DNA of 64,000 bases from Paraburkholderia madseniana (GTDB lineage Bacteria; Pseudomonadota; Gammaproteobacteria; Burkholderiales; Burkholderiaceae), in contig NZ_VOSW01000021.1 in NCBI RefSeq assembly GCF_009690905.1, forward strand, positions 1 to 64,000, given 5' to 3'. Of the stretch, positions 37,203-46,312 are shown in pieces. Made by a program: the position numbers and the translations under genes. The stretch's first letter is position 1. The number at the start of each line of letters is the position of its first letter. The notes beneath the pieces were generated by a model, which was not told where the DNA came from, searched no databases, and was given only the letters and a program-made list of their open reading frames with translations.

Positions 37203-38572
37203 ACGTGGATCTGTGCGAAGACATTGAAAAGGGAAGCGAGGTCTGCGGTGCTCTGCATCGTGTCGATATGCGCGGGGATGAAAGCGAGGCGTTCGTCATG
37301 ACCGGTGGCGTCCGCGAACTTCGCGGCCAGATCCTCCGCGCTGTAGAGACGGTCGGTCTTATGGCTCAGTACCGTCCCATTGCGCAATGCGATCTCGACG
37401 GTCGAGAAACGCGTGGCCGGATCGGTCGACGCGCGCGCGGCGGTTTCATCGTGACGGCTTGCCACGCGCCGCGCGAGTGCAATCAGGTCGTCGCGCACGG
37501 GCACATCGGCGAATGTAGCCACGCTGGGCGAACCATCCGTCAGCGCGGCCGCGACTGCGTAGGCGACGCTGAAACGCGCTTCGAGACCGGTCGAGGGCAA
37601 ATGTCTGGAAAGCGGTGTGTCGCCGCCAGGCGGAAATATCACCGCCACCTCGGCAATGTCGTCCGGCGTGAGACGGTATGTGTCGCGCAACGTCAATGCG
37701 GCATGCACGGCGTAGTGCGTCGCCGTGCAGCACGCCCACGGCTTGAAGTACAGACCCGGGACTGCGATTTGCCAGGGTGCGCCCCAACCGTCGAGCACGC
37801 GTTCGGGTTGCGCGGCGCCGCCGCTGAACACGGCGAAAAAGCCGACCGGTCCATCCAGTGCCTCCGGCGAGCCCTGCAGTCCCGCTGCCGCGAGTTCGGC
37901 GGCGAATAAACCGGCGCGCGCGGCGAGCCCGGCATGCAAGGGTTTCGCTTCGCTGCCGAACTGCAGGCGTAGGCCGGCTGACTGCGTGGCGGCAAGACCC
38001 AGCGCGTTCTCTACGGCACCGGCATCAAGCTTCAACAGATAAGACGCAGCGGCTGCCGCGCCAAGTGCGCCCAATGTCGCGGTGTTATGAAAGCCCTGCT
38101 CGTAGTGTCGGCTGCCGAGCGCGAGACCGAGCCGCGCCATCGTTTCGACGCCAACGACGTAGGCATCGAGCAAGTCGAGCGCGCTGCTGCCGCGTGTTTG
38201 TGCCAGCGCGAACAGCGCAGGCAGCAATACCGTCGCAGGATGGCCTCTTACGCTGCTATGCACGTCGTCGTAATCGAGCGCGTGCCCCGCGTAACCGTTG
38301 AGCAACGCAGCCTGCTGCGCCGATGCACGGGCGTTGCTGCCGATCACCGACGCTTCGCCGCGCGAGTCGTTGGCGCTGACTGACAGGAGTTTTTGATAGC
38401 CGCTGTCGCTCGCACCGGCAAATGCAGCGGCGAGAAAGTCGAGAATGCCGCGTCTTGCGGCGGCAATGACAGCGGCGTCGCGGGACGGCGACGCCTGAGC
38501 GATCGCGGCGGCCAGCCGTCGTGTCACGCCGGTGGCCTGCTGGCCGGCGTTGGATGCATGGAGGCTTAACAT
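37199..38572 (-). CDS. MmgE/PrpD-family protein
   Basis: 457 residues from ATG 38572. GILDFLAAAFAGASDSG at ~35-51 and NGYAGHALDYDDVHSSVRGHPA are signatures of the MmgE/PrpD fold (2-methylcitrate dehydratase, cis-aconitate decarboxylase, iminodisuccinate epimerase). The YDD and GHP residues belong to the active site region. The gene overlaps the FMN monooxygenase downstream. A dehydratase/decarboxylase-like step coupled to C-S cleavage would be unusual; the substrate is unknown. A 251-bp gap downstream of CmcJ-like gene precedes it. Confidence 0.87.
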   Translation of the reverse strand: MLSLHASNAGQQATGVTRRLAAAIAQASPSRDAAVIAAARRGILDFLAAAFAGASDSGYQKLLSVSANDSRGEASVIGSNARASAQQAALLNGYAGHALDYDDVHSSVRGHPATVLLPALFALAQTRGSSALDLLDAYVVGVETMARLGLALGSRHYEQGFHNTATLGALGAAAAASYLLKLDAGAVENALGLAATQSAGLRLQFGSEAKPLHAGLAARAGLFAAELAAAGLQGSPEALDGPVGFFAVFSGGAAQPERVLDGWGAPWQIAVPGLYFKPWACCTATHYAVHAALTLRDTYRLTPDDIAEVAVIFPPGGDTPLSRHLPSTGLEARFSVAYAVAAALTDGSPSVATFADVPVRDDLIALARRVASRHDETAARASTDPATRFSTVEIALRNGTVLSHKTDRLYSAEDLAAKFADATGHDERLAFIPAHIDTMQSTADLASLFNVFAQIHV

Positions 38573-38823
38573 GTCGAAGGCGTGAGAGCTGTGAAAACGC
38601 ACCGGGCAAGCGTTACGCTCACCTCGCTCGACGAAAAACAAAAGCTGTGTCGACCAAAGAGGTAATGCAACGACCCAAACGCCGCATGCTAACCAAACGT
38701 TGCGTCACAAACAAACAAGAATTCACGCTTTCGATATTGCAGATTCTGCGATGCTGCAGCAGACACGTCCCGCTATCGGCTGCCCTGCATTTCACGGCAT
38801 GCCGGTGCGCTCAACGCCGGCGC

Positions 38824-39663
38824 TCAAAAGAACAACAGCGTGCGCAATTCGATGCTCCGGCGCGGCGGCGCATCGGCCTGCGACGTGGGATCGTCGAATG
38901 CCGTGTGGGCCGTGAGACGCGCGATGCCGTCGCCCGCCGAATCGTAAATCTTCAGCAGCAGGAATTCATCGGGTGACATATGCGGAAAGTAGTACCAGCG
39001 GTGCCGCGGATTGAAGACCAACGCATACGTCTCGCCGACCTTGTCGGGATAAACCAGGTCCGATGCCACCAGATCGTTGAGCGTGATACTGCGCGAATCG
39101 CATAGCGCGAGCAGCGACGATTGCACCGTTTCTCCAATCGGACGCCACAAGTTCACGATTGCCACACGGCCTTGCAGCAACCGCTCCGCTTCACCTGTCG
39201 GCAGATGATCGCGCACCCGGCGCGGCCCCGACACAAAAGTCTGGTCGTTATGGATGTACTTGACGGGCTCCCTTACACCATTGCTGCGCTCAGGATTGCC
39301 GTCACGCAGCGTGTGATCGAACACGACCACCCGGCGAGCGCCGGTGGCCTGTTTCAGCAACTGCTCCGCTTCACGATAGTAGACAGATTCGATCTTTGCC
39401 GGATCGGAGAAATCGTTCAGCGCGCTAGCGTGCCGATGCAGTTCGAAGCCGTTACGATCGAGCGACAACGCGCCAGGCGGCGGCGCGACGCGGGCATTTG
39501 AAATGCTCACCCGATGCGGCCGGTACACGCCACTGCGCTTCGGAACGCCCGGCGGCGGTTCGTATTGGTACGACACCGGCTTCTCGCCGGTGAACTCGAG
39601 GTAGTTCAACTCTGCCTCGACCGTCGCGGCAGACACCGGTGCATCGATGACGATATCGCTCAT
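38824..39663 (-). CDS. CmcJ/NvfI-family oxidoreductase
   Basis: 279 residues. Pattern of the CmcJ/AsaB/NvfI group: KPVSYQYEPPPGVPKRSG near the start, VVVFDHTLRDG, KYIHNDQT, and FNPRHRWYYFPHMSPDEFLLLK. Members are thought to be Fe/2-oxoglutarate-type or related hydroxylases, first seen in cephamycin and fungal pathways; an HxD-like HND and a distal His in the FPHM stretch could form a metal site. It lies among sulfur-scavenging monooxygenases, so it may modify an organosulfur compound. Function is not established. Confidence 0.75.
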   Translation of the reverse strand: MSDIVIDAPVSAATVEAELNYLEFTGEKPVSYQYEPPPGVPKRSGVYRPHRVSISNARVAPPPGALSLDRNGFELHRHASALNDFSDPAKIESVYYREAEQLLKQATGARRVVVFDHTLRDGNPERSNGVREPVKYIHNDQTFVSGPRRVRDHLPTGEAERLLQGRVAIVNLWRPIGETVQSSLLALCDSRSITLNDLVASDLVYPDKVGETYALVFNPRHRWYYFPHMSPDEFLLLKIYDSAGDGIARLTAHTAFDDPTSQADAPPRRSIELRTLLFF

Positions 39664-39863
39664 GTTCGCATCCTCATCACGTTAAAACGATTCGTTGAAC
39701 GGCCGCAAATCGATTGCCTGCGACCACGCGCTGCGCCTCTGCCGATGGAGATACCAGTAGGCTATGGCCGCTGCACGCAACGCGTGGCGGCGGCAGGCGC
39801 ATGCATCTATCGTTTCAGCGTAGGCGACGGCCACGCAGGGAGGAAATAACGAATTGTGGAAAG

Positions 39864-41222
39864 TTAAGCGCCGGATTGGTGTACAGAAAAATGGCGGTTT
39901 TCCGGCCGCCGCAATCCCAGGTTCTCGCGCAGCGTGCGTCCTTCATAGTCTTCGCGGAACAACCCGCGTCGCCGCAACTCCGGCAATACCAGTTCGACGA
40001 AATCGGTCAAACCCTCCGGCAGCACGGGCGGCATCACGTTGAAACCGTCGGCGGCGTGATTCACAAAGCGCTCTTCGAGTTGATCGACGATCTGCGCCGG
40101 CGTGCCGACGAGTTGCCAATGGCCGCGCGCGCCCGCGACCCGCAAATAGAGCTGGCGGATCGTGAGGTTCTCGCGACGAGCCAGTTCGATCGTCAACACC
40201 TGACGGCTCTTGCTCGCATTCGTTTCGGGCAGCTCAGGGATCGGCCCGTCGAGTGGATAGTCCGAGAGATCAAACCCACCGGTCAGCCCGGATACGAGCG
40301 CAAGTCCGACCTTCGGATCAACGAGCGACTGCAGTTGCTCAAACTTCTCTCTCGCCTCACCTTCGGTGCGGCCGACAATCGGAAATACGCCCGGCATGAT
40401 CTTCAGATCGTCCGGATGACGACCGTAAGCCGCCATGCGTCCCTTCACGTCCGCGTAAAAGTCCGCCGCGTCCTGCAGCGTTTGCTGCGCCGTGAAAATC
40501 ACTTCGGCGGTCTTCGCTGCGAGGTCCCGGCCTGCTTCGGACGACCCGGCCTGCACGACGACCGGATGCCCCTGCGGAGAACGCGCAACGTTCAGCGGTC
40601 CCTTGACCTGAAAGAAACGTCCCTTGTGATCCAGCACATGCCGTTTGGCGGGGTCGAAGAAACGCCCTTCGGCTTTGTTGCGGACGAACGCGTCGTCTTC
40701 CCAACTGTCCCACAGACCTCCTGTGACTTCCGCGAACTCAGCGGCGCGTGCATAACGCTCGGCGTGGTCGAAATGCTTGTCACGGTTGAAGTTCTTCGCT
40801 TCATGCTCGCTCGACGAGGTGACCAGATTCCAACCCGCACGCCCCCCGCTGATGTGATCGAGCGACGCGAACTTGCGGGCAATGTGATACGGCTCGTTGA
40901 AACTCGTCGAGGCGGTGCCGACCAGACCGATGCGCTCAGTCACGGCCGCCAGCGCCGACAGCAACGTGATCGGCTCGAACTGAGCCACGTAGCTGTGCGC
41001 CGTGCGGCTCAGAAAGTCGACGTTGTCGCCGCGTGTCCCCACGCCGTCGGCGAGAAAGATCAGATCGAACTTCGCGGCCTCGGCCGCTTGCGCGAGTCGG
41101 ACATAGTGACGGAAGTTAACGCCGGCGTCCGCTTGTGCCTCGGGATGCCGCCACGCCGCAATGTGGTGTCCGGCAGGGTAAAGGAAAGCGCCGAGGCGCA
41201 GGTGTCCGCTACGTTTGCTCAT
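39864..41222 (-). CDS. FMN-dependent monooxygenase, NtaA/SnaA/DszA family
   Basis: 452 residues. LRLGAFLYPAGHHIAAWRHP at the N-terminus, AEAAKFDLIFLADGVG, GWNLVTSSSEHEAKNF and the C-terminal RRGLFREDYEGRTLREN tail place it in the family. It resembles the copy at 25794 more than the others by eye. It sits downstream of the periplasmic binding protein at 41364 in the leftward run. Confidence 0.92.
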   Translation of the reverse strand: MSKRSGHLRLGAFLYPAGHHIAAWRHPEAQADAGVNFRHYVRLAQAAEAAKFDLIFLADGVGTRGDNVDFLSRTAHSYVAQFEPITLLSALAAVTERIGLVGTASTSFNEPYHIARKFASLDHISGGRAGWNLVTSSSEHEAKNFNRDKHFDHAERYARAAEFAEVTGGLWDSWEDDAFVRNKAEGRFFDPAKRHVLDHKGRFFQVKGPLNVARSPQGHPVVVQAGSSEAGRDLAAKTAEVIFTAQQTLQDAADFYADVKGRMAAYGRHPDDLKIMPGVFPIVGRTEGEAREKFEQLQSLVDPKVGLALVSGLTGGFDLSDYPLDGPIPELPETNASKSRQVLTIELARRENLTIRQLYLRVAGARGHWQLVGTPAQIVDQLEERFVNHAADGFNVMPPVLPEGLTDFVELVLPELRRRGLFREDYEGRTLRENLGLRRPENRHFSVHQSGA

Positions 41223-41363
41223 GGAAGTCCAAAGGAGATGATTGACGGCGAGATCTCGCGTCGAGCTCGCCGGCTGGGCGGCCGCGTTGCGAAGCCCAGC
41301 CTCGTATTTGACGTGCTCCCGACGCGATTGCGCACGACAACCCCGTGCGGCCCTTAACGAGGT

Positions 41364-42434
41364 TCACTCCGCCGCCGGAATCCACGCTGCCGTGGCGGCG
41401 TCGCTCGAACGGAATGCCGGGAATTTATCGCCGAGTTCGGCGATCGTCCTGATGTTGTTCTTCACCAGATCGTCGCGTGTGATCAGCGTCGGCTTGACGA
41501 CAATCCGGTGCTCGGGCGTCTGCCCCGCAAGAAGCAAAGCCGCGGCCCGTACGGACACCGCACCGACCACCGCCGGATTCGTCGCCGCAGTCGCCACCCA
41601 CGCGCTATTCGGCGCGCGAATCGCCTCGATATCGGAGGTCGAAATATCGGCGCTGTAAATGCGCAATTTCGACGACAGGTTCGCCTCGTCCGCAGCGAGC
41701 TTCGCACCGCGTGCGAATTCGTCGTAAGGCGCGAACACCACACGAATCTCCGGATGAGCACGATAGGCTGCAGCAGCCTGGTTGGCCACCGACTGCGCGA
41801 TCGGATTGTCCACCGTACCCCAGCGCGCCTTCTCCTGAACCTTCGGATGGGCGGCCTTAAAGTCACGCCATACCGCATCGCGCCGGTCGAGCGGTGCGAA
41901 ACCCGCTACGTACACGTAGCCGGCAGCAAAGGTATCGCCGTTATCTTTAACCGCCTGATCGAGCAGCAGCGCGGCCAGATCGCGATCGCTTTGCTCGATC
42001 TGCGGTACCTTCGGATTACCCAGGTCGACGTCGAACGCGACGACCTTGATGCCCCTATCCAACGCACGCTGCACGACGTCCTTGAGCGATTCAGGCAAAC
42101 CGTGATTCACGATAATTGCCGACACACCCAGACTGATCGCCTGCTGAATCTGTTCACGTTGTTCGGCCGCATCCTGACGGCCTTCGTAAATGCGTAGATC
42201 GATGCCGAGCGCTTTGGCCTGCTTTTGCGCACCGGCTTCATAGGCCTGGAAGAAATCACCCGTCGACAGATAGTTGACGAGCGCGATCTTCACGCCACCC
42301 TTGTCGAACGGTGCGGGCGCACCTTTGAGCGGAGCCGCGTGCACTACGGCGCCGGCCAGCATCGTGGCCGCCGCCAGGGCGAGTGTGCGGAACGTAAGGC
42401 TCACATCCAGCTTGCGACGAAGAAACGATTTCAT
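41364..42434 (-). CDS. ribose/sugar-type ABC substrate-binding protein
   Basis: 356 residues from ATG 42434. A Sec signal of ~33 residues ends AVVHA. The core is a PBP1 (Peripla_BP_4) protein: VKIALVNYLSTGDFFQAYEAG, then AAEQREQIQQAISLGVSAII and VVFAPYDEFARGAKLAADEA. This class usually binds sugars or autoinducer-2. Its ATPase (46312) and permease (45257) are separated from it by two enzyme genes, an atypical order. Given the neighbours the ligand may be a sulfur-containing sugar or other organosulfur compound, which is inference. Confidence 0.9.
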   Translation of the reverse strand: MKSFLRRKLDVSLTFRTLALAAATMLAGAVVHAAPLKGAPAPFDKGGVKIALVNYLSTGDFFQAYEAGAQKQAKALGIDLRIYEGRQDAAEQREQIQQAISLGVSAIIVNHGLPESLKDVVQRALDRGIKVVAFDVDLGNPKVPQIEQSDRDLAALLLDQAVKDNGDTFAAGYVYVAGFAPLDRRDAVWRDFKAAHPKVQEKARWGTVDNPIAQSVANQAAAAYRAHPEIRVVFAPYDEFARGAKLAADEANLSSKLRIYSADISTSDIEAIRAPNSAWVATAATNPAVVGAVSVRAAALLLAGQTPEHRIVVKPTLITRDDLVKNNIRTIAELGDKFPAFRSSDAATAAWIPAAE

Positions 42435-42481
42435 CAATGATCTCCAACCTGTTAGTCGACGTTTTTTGAGTAAGCGGGGTT

Positions 42482-43864
42482 CTATCCAGCATGGGCCGGC
42501 GTGTGCGTGCGGTAGGCCGCGCCGGGATGCGGTTCCGCCAGTCGCGGACCACCGCCATGTAACTTTTCGCGCAGCGTGCCGTTGGTGTAATCGGTCTTGT
42601 AGACGCCTCGTCGTTGCAGTTCCGGCACGACCAGGTCGACGAAATCCGCGAAGCTCTCGTGGGTCAATGCATACGCAAGGTTGAATCCGTCGACGTCGGT
42701 CTCCTCGACCCACGACTGCAACTCGTCGGCGATCTCCTGCGGACTTCCCACTGAAAGCGGTCCGAGTCCCCCAATACCGCCCCACTTCGCAATCTCACGC
42801 ACGGTCCACACTCGTGTCGGATCCGCGCTCGATAAAGCCTCCACGGCCGATTGCACCGCATTGCTCTCGATATAGCGCAGCGGTTCGTCGAGGTCGTACT
42901 TCGACAGATCGATGCCGGTCCACCCCGACATCAGCGCGAGCGCGCCCTCGTCGCTCGTGTAGCGGCGATAGTCGGCGTGCTTCGTGTGTGCATCCGCCGA
43001 TGTCTTGCCCGTGATCACCGTGTGCAGATTGAAAATCAGCACGTCGTGCGGGTCTCGGCCAAATGACTTCACGCGTGCCCGGATATCGGCGACGAAATTC
43101 TTCAGGATCGTGCGCGACGGCGCAGCGATAAAAATGCACTCGGCGTGCTGCGCGGCAAAGTCCTTGCCACGCTTCGAAGCGCCCGCCTGGTAGAGCACGG
43201 GCGTGCGCTGAGGCGACGGCTCGCAAAGGTGAATGCCCGGCACGTCGAAATACTGCCCACGGTGGTTGATGGGATGAACCTTCGACGGTTCGGTGAAGAT
43301 CTTTCGCGCGGCATCGCGCACCACGGCATCGTCTTCCCACGACGCTTCCCACAGCTTGTAGCAGACCTCGAGATATTCCTCGGCAAGCGAATAGCGCTCG
43401 TCGTGATTGGCCTGAGCCGGCAAGCCGACATTGCGTGCGGCGCTGTCCAGATACGAAGTGACGATGTTCCAGCCAACCCGGCCGTTGGTCAGGTGGTCGA
43501 GCGTCGACATGCGCCGCGCGAACGGATACGGGTGCTCATACGAGAGCGAGCAGGTCACGCCGAAGCCGAGATGTTCGGTCACGTTCGCCATCGCCGAGAC
43601 GAGCAGAACAGGATCGTTGACCGGGACTTGCGCGGCCTGGCGAATCGCGGCTTCCCCGTTGCCGTTGAAAACGTCGTAGATGCCCAGCACGTCAGCAATG
43701 AAAAGACCGTCGAACTTGCCACGCTCGAGCAGTTTCGCGAGGTCGGTCCAGTAATCGAGTTGCTTGTAACGCCACGACGTGTCGCGTGGATGCGCCCATA
43801 AGCCTGGCGACTGATGCCCCACGCAGTTCATGTCGAATGCGTTAAGGCGGATTTCTCTGGCCAT
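42482..43864 (-). CDS. FMN-dependent monooxygenase, NtaA/SnaA/DszA family (DszA/NtaA-like)
   Basis: 460 residues. The N-terminus REIRLNAFDMNCVGHQSPGL is the divergent form seen in NtaA/DszA-like enzymes. LLERGKFDGLFIADVLGIYD, NGRVGWNIVTSYLDSAARNVG and VLYQAGASKRGKDFAAQHAE are typical. It differs most from the other copies in this window (N-terminal WAHPRD instead of WRHP-D). It is 32 bp from the SfnB-like gene upstream, so they are probably co-transcribed and may act in sequence. Confidence 0.92.
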   Translation of the reverse strand: MAREIRLNAFDMNCVGHQSPGLWAHPRDTSWRYKQLDYWTDLAKLLERGKFDGLFIADVLGIYDVFNGNGEAAIRQAAQVPVNDPVLLVSAMANVTEHLGFGVTCSLSYEHPYPFARRMSTLDHLTNGRVGWNIVTSYLDSAARNVGLPAQANHDERYSLAEEYLEVCYKLWEASWEDDAVVRDAARKIFTEPSKVHPINHRGQYFDVPGIHLCEPSPQRTPVLYQAGASKRGKDFAAQHAECIFIAAPSRTILKNFVADIRARVKSFGRDPHDVLIFNLHTVITGKTSADAHTKHADYRRYTSDEGALALMSGWTGIDLSKYDLDEPLRYIESNAVQSAVEALSSADPTRVWTVREIAKWGGIGGLGPLSVGSPQEIADELQSWVEETDVDGFNLAYALTHESFADFVDLVVPELQRRGVYKTDYTNGTLREKLHGGGPRLAEPHPGAAYRTHTPAHAG

Positions 43865-43895
43865 GATCGGGTTCGGTTAAGGAGTGCGCCTGGCG

Positions 43896-45134
43896 TCAAT
43901 TCCAGGGGTGGCGTGCCGGCTTGACGCCGTTCAGATAGTAGTTACCGACCAGGTGATACTTCCAGCGCACCGGATCATGCAGGGTATGCACACGCGCGTT
44001 GCGCCAGTGCCTGTCGAGATTGTGTTCGCCGAGCGTCGACTGCGTACCGGCGAGTTCAAACAGTTTTTCGCCAGCCAGCAAGGCGATTTCCGTCGTCAAC
44101 ACTTTCGCTTCGCCCACGGCAACCGATGCGCGCGCCACGTCGTCTTCGGTCGTTTCGGCCTTCGCGGCGATCTCGTCGATCACGCGCGCGGCCCGTTCGA
44201 GCAAGGCCTCGGCGGCGTGCAACTGGATATGCAAATGACCGATCTCCCGCACGGTCAGCGGATCGTCACTCGCGCGCTCGACCCCGCTGTCGATCCACGG
44301 CCGCGAGCGCGAGCGCACGAACGTCAGCGTGTCGTCGAGCGCCGCCTTCGCGATGCCGGCATCGATGGCGGCCTGGATGATCTGCGAAATCGGACCGTTG
44401 AGCGTTGGAAAATCGGACACGCGATGCGCCGGCAACACGTGCGAGGACGGCACGCGTACGCTTTCCAACACGACTGTGCCGCTTGCCGTAGTGCGTTGAC
44501 CGAAGCCCGACCAGTCGTCGATCACGGTCAGCCCCGGTGTGCCCTTCGGAATATAGGCGAGCCAGCCTTTGCGTTCGCTATCGAGCCCCAGTACGGGGAC
44601 GAAGTCGGCGAATAGCGCGCCGGTCGAATAGAATTTGGTGCCCTGTACGACGTAGTCGCTCCCGTCCCACTTCACGCTCGTCTTCAGATCGAGCACGTTT
44701 TTTGTGCCCTTCTCCGAAAAGCCGTTACCGAAACGCTTGCCGCCCAGCACCTGCGCGAAGAAGTACTTCTTCTGCTCTTCCGTTCCAGTTAGCGCGATCA
44801 CATCGACCAGACCGAAGTGATTCTGCGGTAGCTGCCCAAGCGACGGATCCGCTGCTGCAATGATCTTGATGACTTCAGTCAACGTGACGAACGACACGCC
44901 CGCTCCGCCGTAAGCTTTCGGCACCGTAATGGCCCACAGCCCGGATTGCGAGAACCACTCGATCTCCTCGTGGGGCAAGCGGCGTTCGGCATCGCGCTCG
45001 GCCGCGCCTTGCGCGAGGCGGCCTGCAAGCTCGTGCGCCACCGCGATGGCCTGCGCGTCATCGGCGATCACACGGACCGCGTGTCTACTCTCGTCGCGGG
45101 TATTCGATGAAGCCGCTTCGCCAATCTCTGCCAT
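43896..45134 (-). CDS. SfnB-family sulfur-acquisition flavoprotein (acyl-CoA dehydrogenase fold)
   Basis: 412 residues. ACAD fold with SfnB signatures: PHEEIEWFSQSGLWAITVP, YVVQGTKFYSTGALFADFVP and GQRTTASGTVVLESVRVPS. SfnB is linked to dimethylsulfone use under sulfate starvation. It lies between the permease and the DszA-like gene of the ribose-type ABC cluster. With the neighbouring FMN monooxygenase it would supply S-oxidation plus C-S cleavage. The two-component flavin source must come from elsewhere. Confidence 0.88.
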   Translation of the reverse strand: MAEIGEAASSNTRDESRHAVRVIADDAQAIAVAHELAGRLAQGAAERDAERRLPHEEIEWFSQSGLWAITVPKAYGGAGVSFVTLTEVIKIIAAADPSLGQLPQNHFGLVDVIALTGTEEQKKYFFAQVLGGKRFGNGFSEKGTKNVLDLKTSVKWDGSDYVVQGTKFYSTGALFADFVPVLGLDSERKGWLAYIPKGTPGLTVIDDWSGFGQRTTASGTVVLESVRVPSSHVLPAHRVSDFPTLNGPISQIIQAAIDAGIAKAALDDTLTFVRSRSRPWIDSGVERASDDPLTVREIGHLHIQLHAAEALLERAARVIDEIAAKAETTEDDVARASVAVGEAKVLTTEIALLAGEKLFELAGTQSTLGEHNLDRHWRNARVHTLHDPVRWKYHLVGNYYLNGVKPARHPWN

Positions 45135-45256
45135 GGGAATCTCCGCTTGAATGACTGTGCGCTCAATCTATCAGCGGACACCGCATGCGCAAACTGAACG
45201 ATTCGGCAATCGATATTCCTTCGGATGGCAAACGACATTTCGGCGACCCGGTGGCC

Positions 45257-46312
45257 TCAGCCGCGTGAGTCCGCAGGCCGTCCAACACTGAACGTAAACG
45301 CCAGCGCAAGGACCAGCAACACACCCTTGATGAAATCCTGCATGTAGTACGGCGCATTCAGCATGGTCAGGCCGTTGAGTAGCACGCCGACGAACACCGC
45401 TCCCACTACGGTGCCGAACACGTTGGGTCGCTTCGCGCCCCACACCGCATAACCCATTAGCGCAGCCGCCACGGCATCGAGCAGCAGGGAGTGTCCGGCG
45501 CTGACGTCGCCTCGCCCGACCCGCGCGGCGATCAGCACGCCGCCCAACGACGCAATCGCCCCTGAGGCTACATAAGCTGCGATCCGGTAGCGCGCCGTAG
45601 GTGCACCCGCCAGCCGCGCGGCCGTTTCATTGCCGCCGATCGCATAGATCACGCGGCCCCAGCGCGTCGTCTCCATCACGATGCAGGCGAGCACCGTCAA
45701 CGCAATGAGAATCAGGACGGGCAGCGGCACGACATCGAAAAGACGCAGACGCCCCAATGCCAGAAACGCATCGGAGAATATCCCGCTCGCCTCCGTGCCA
45801 TCGGGCAACACGGTACCGGTTGCGAGCGAGCGGCCGCCCGTCGGAATCAGTTGCAGACCGGCCAGCAGGAACAGAGTGCCGAGCGTCGCCAGTTGGTCCG
45901 GCACGCGCAGCCGCGTGATCAGCAAGCCGTTGAACAAACCGGCTGTGATGCCGAGTGCGACGCATGCGGCCACGGCCGCCAGCGCGCTGCCATGCCAGAC
46001 GATCAGCACATAGCTCGCCGCCATCTGAGCCGAAGCGGCCACGCTGCCCACTGAGAGATCGAAGCCGCCCGCCGCCAACGTGATCGTCACGCCAATGCCG
46101 AGCAATGCCACAATCGATACTGCCTGAAGGATGCTGAACAGATTGTCGATGTTCAGGAAGGCGGGTTCCCTGATGGCGAACACGGCAATCAGAATCGCCA
46201 GCACGAGCAGGATGCCGGTACGCTCCATGTGATCGCGCAAACTACGCCATGCTGACTGCGCCCGTCGGCCGGATTTCACTTGGCCGGTAATAGAAGGTGT
46301 GAGGGGTTTCAT
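45257..46312 (-). CDS. ribose-type ABC permease (RbsC-like)
   Basis: 351 residues, eight to ten membrane helices. Motif LGIGVTITLAAGGFDLSVGSV is the hallmark of the BPD_transp_2 (RbsC/AraH) family. The start overlaps the ATPase stop by 1 bp. It pairs with the double ATPase at 46312-47868 and presumably the binding protein at 41364. Confidence 0.92.
   Translation of the reverse strand: MKPLTPSITGQVKSGRRAQSAWRSLRDHMERTGILLVLAILIAVFAIREPAFLNIDNLFSILQAVSIVALLGIGVTITLAAGGFDLSVGSVAASAQMAASYVLIVWHGSALAAVAACVALGITAGLFNGLLITRLRVPDQLATLGTLFLLAGLQLIPTGGRSLATGTVLPDGTEASGIFSDAFLALGRLRLFDVVPLPVLILIALTVLACIVMETTRWGRVIYAIGGNETAARLAGAPTARYRIAAYVASGAIASLGGVLIAARVGRGDVSAGHSLLLDAVAAALMGYAVWGAKRPNVFGTVVGAVFVGVLLNGLTMLNAPYYMQDFIKGVLLVLALAFTFSVGRPADSRG

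Noticed and set aside
38573..38823. 251-bp gap between the CmcJ-like and PrpD-family genes
   Set aside because: No gene or clear regulatory motif found; treated as spacer with a possible PrpD promoter.
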